Assembly (NCBI GenBank): GCA_015494815.1
Contig: WGAK01000024.1
Location: forward strand, 1 to 7,159
From: Anaerolineales bacterium
Lineage (GTDB): Bacteria > Chloroflexota > Anaerolineae > Anaerolineales > DRMV01
Reading direction: 5' to 3'
Length of the DNA stretch: 7,159 nt
The position numbers and the translations under genes are program-made. Positions 5,808 through 7,159 of the stretch are shown in pieces (the first letter of the stretch is position 1; every line of letters starts with the position of its first letter). The notes below the pieces were generated by a model. That model saw only the letters and a program-made list of their open reading frames with translations, searched no databases and had not been told where the DNA came from.

Positions 5808-5936
5808 CGGTGACCGGGGCGCATTTTTGAACTTGTGGCATGGGCCCCACCCACCGGGCATCGTGGCCCGGCGACAAGAGCAGCCCCTGTGACACGCCGG
5901 CGCCTTCTACCGTTAGCGGCTACACGCAGTCCCCGC
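5808..5936. other. Intergenic spacer with a small hairpin
   Basis: This gap lies between the propeller-like gene and the tRNA promoter. It contains a 6-bp inverted repeat (CCGGGC 5854-5859, GCCCGG 5866-5871) with a 6-nt loop and no T tract on either side. It might weakly terminate or cap the upstream minus-strand transcript. No open frame or RNA gene is recognised in it. Confidence 0.3.
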
Positions 5937-7159
5937 TCAGTGCAGTGGCGCGGCATACACCTGTTGCGGCCCCACCAGGTACAGGTAGTCCGCGCCGTCA
6001 GGGCCCAGGCCGATGGTAAAGCCGGTCACCGCGGGCAGCGGCTCGGCCGGACGATATTGTTCCACGAAACGCAAGGCCAGCGAAAACCGATACACGGCCT
6101 GTTGTTCCGGGTCCAGCAAATACAGCGCGGGCTCAGGCCGCGACAAGGCCAAAATCTGCGTGAAGCGCGCCTCCGCGAACACCGGCCCCGAACTTCGCCC
6201 AGGGCGCTCGTCCTGATAGGCCAACGCCACACACGGCTGCGGCTCTTCGTCCGCAAAATAGCGGCAGCGCACGACCTGGGTGTCCACGAAAAGGAAGTAC
6301 GCCTCGCCGCCCAGCAACGCAAAGTCCATCACATTCTGGAAGTCCGGCGCGGCCGTGGCCGTGTCCAGCAGCGGCTGCGGCGCGGCCGTCTCCAGGCGAT
6401 TCAAATCCAGGCGATAGAACGCGTTGGCACCCGTGTCCAGCAAATACAGGCGCTGCTCCCACACATGGGCCCGTTGCACCTGCCCCCACCCGCTGGGCGG
6501 CTGCGGCAGCGGGCGGGCCTGCGCGCCGGCCTCGGGGTCGCAGGTCAGCAGCACGCCGCCCTGGTCCACCGTGAGCACCCGAAAAGGATAGCGGGCCGGG
6601 GGCAGCACCGCCAGGTCCACCAGCGTGCCCAGGTCCAGGGTGCCATACCGCTGCGCGCGACAGCGAAAGCGCGGGTCGTGCTCATAGCGAAAAGCGTCGC
6701 TGTCGGTCCAACGGAAGCGCCAGATGCGGTTTTGGGCCGCATCCAGCGCGTACAAATCGTCCACCCCCACGGCCACCCGAGTCAGCCGCACATCCGAGCC
6801 CAGATGGCCCACAATCAACGGCCGAAAGGCCAGCCTGCGGGTGCCGTCCAGGGCGTCTAAGGCCTGCAGGATTTGCTCCCGCTGGGCCGTGACCGCGGGG
6901 TCATCGCCATAGCGGGCCGCCTCGTTGATGGCGACCAACGCCTGGGCCCAGGCTTCTCGCTGGGCCAGGGGGTCGGCCGCGGCCTGCGCCTCGGCCGCGT
7001 GCTGTTGGGCCACGGCCAGCCAACGGGTCTGCCGCACGGCATTGCCCTTGCGCACATACACGGCCACCGACGCGGCCGTCACGGCCAGCGGCACCACCAC
7101 GGCCAGGAAGAGCCACACGCCCGCGGGCAGGCGGGGCAGCCGCGCGTAACCGGTCTGCA
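5937..7159 (-). CDS. Membrane-anchored propeller-like protein, C-terminal part (N-terminus outside window)
   Basis: The frame is open to the window edge, so the start lies beyond it. A GTG at 7118 is possible, but it falls at the start of the membrane helix and has no clear ribosome binding site. In order, the visible protein has a short basic segment (…YARLPRLPAG); one hydrophobic helix of about 22 residues (~7118-7053); an Ala/Gln-rich helical, probably coiled or TPR-like linker (~7043-6835); and then repeated short beta units. Examples of these units are DDLYALDAAQNRIWRFRW, QRLYLLDTGANAFYRLDL, PALYLLDPEQQAVYRFSL and ADYLYLVGPQQVYAAPL. They recur in a pattern like beta-propeller blades, perhaps five or six. 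No catalytic motif is visible. The propeller is likely outside the membrane, sensing or binding. Some Chloroflexota proteins of this style carry an N-terminal PP2C-type phosphatase domain; that is a recollection and cannot be checked here. It stops at a TGA (5939-5937) ahead of the tRNA promoter. Confidence 0.75.
   Translation of the reverse strand, partial: QTGYARLPRLPAGVWLFLAVVVPLAVTAASVAVYVRKGNAVRQTRWLAVAQQHAAEAQAAADPLAQREAWAQALVAINEAARYGDDPAVTAQREQILQALDALDGTRRLAFRPLIVGHLGSDVRLTRVAVGVDDLYALDAAQNRIWRFRWTDSDAFRYEHDPRFRCRAQRYGTLDLGTLVDLAVLPPARYPFRVLTVDQGGVLLTCDPEAGAQARPLPQPPSGWGQVQRAHVWEQRLYLLDTGANAFYRLDLNRLETAAPQPLLDTATAAPDFQNVMDFALLGGEAYFLFVDTQVVRCRYFADEEPQPCVALAYQDERPGRSSGPVFAEARFTQILALSRPEPALYLLDPEQQAVYRFSLALRFVEQYRPAEPLPAVTGFTIGLGPDGADYLYLVGPQQVYAAPLH

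Noticed and set aside
5791..5825. Plus-strand hairpin GCCCCG/CGGGGC followed by ATTTTT as a terminator
   Set aside because: The loop is 18 nt, the stem is only 6 bp, no plus-strand gene lies upstream, and it overlaps the minus-strand tRNA promoter.

Overview
The window is GC-rich bacterial DNA, roughly two-thirds G+C by eye. Most of it is one co-directional minus-strand housekeeping block. Three things suggest a high-GC, T-box-using lineage, perhaps Chloroflexota (Anaerolineae-like): an isoleucine T-box leader, a eukaryote-like (type 2) IleRS, and tRNA genes without encoded CCA. That placement is an inference; no rRNA or other decisive marker is present.

Layout on the plus strand. Positions 1-101 hold a phased tandem repeat (TCGG every 11 bp at 44, 55, 66 and 77) and a TACAAT -10 box placed so that the transcript should be leaderless. 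Positions 102-1187 encode a Fic-domain protein with an N-terminal inhibitory motif and a C-terminal winged-helix domain. Positions 1201-1238 are only the last ~38 nt of a tRNA or tmRNA gene, ending in an encoded CCA, with a hairpin terminator just downstream (1245-1277). This is what integration into a tRNA/tmRNA 3' end leaves behind, so the fic side may be the end of an integrated element and the right side the original chromosome.

Layout on the minus strand, in transcription order from the right edge. First comes the C-terminal part of a membrane-anchored, propeller-like protein (7159-5937, N-terminus outside the window). Next is a consensus promoter (5807-5779) driving tRNA-Lys(TTT) and tRNA-Pro(CGG), 7 nt apart. 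Then, 33 nt after tRNA-Pro, comes an isoleucine T-box riboswitch with an ATC specifier, a T-box antiterminator and an intrinsic terminator (5580-5288). It is followed by ileS (5237-2064), a strong hairpin in the gap, and a HAD-family hydrolase (1981-1283). The bidirectional terminator at 1245-1277 closes the run.

How it works together: uncharged tRNA-Ile should pair with the specifier and antiterminator to switch on ileS and probably the downstream HAD gene. The tRNA pair lies immediately upstream without a visible terminator, so readthrough into the T-box leader is possible. The most notable protein feature is the IleRS class I signature: GVHH in place of HIGH, with an otherwise normal KMSKS. 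This signature is associated with mupirocin hyper-resistant type 2 IleRS. I saw no CRISPR array, transposase or defence cluster. The best candidates for something new are the phased-repeat/leaderless promoter in front of fic and its location beside a tRNA/tmRNA fragment.
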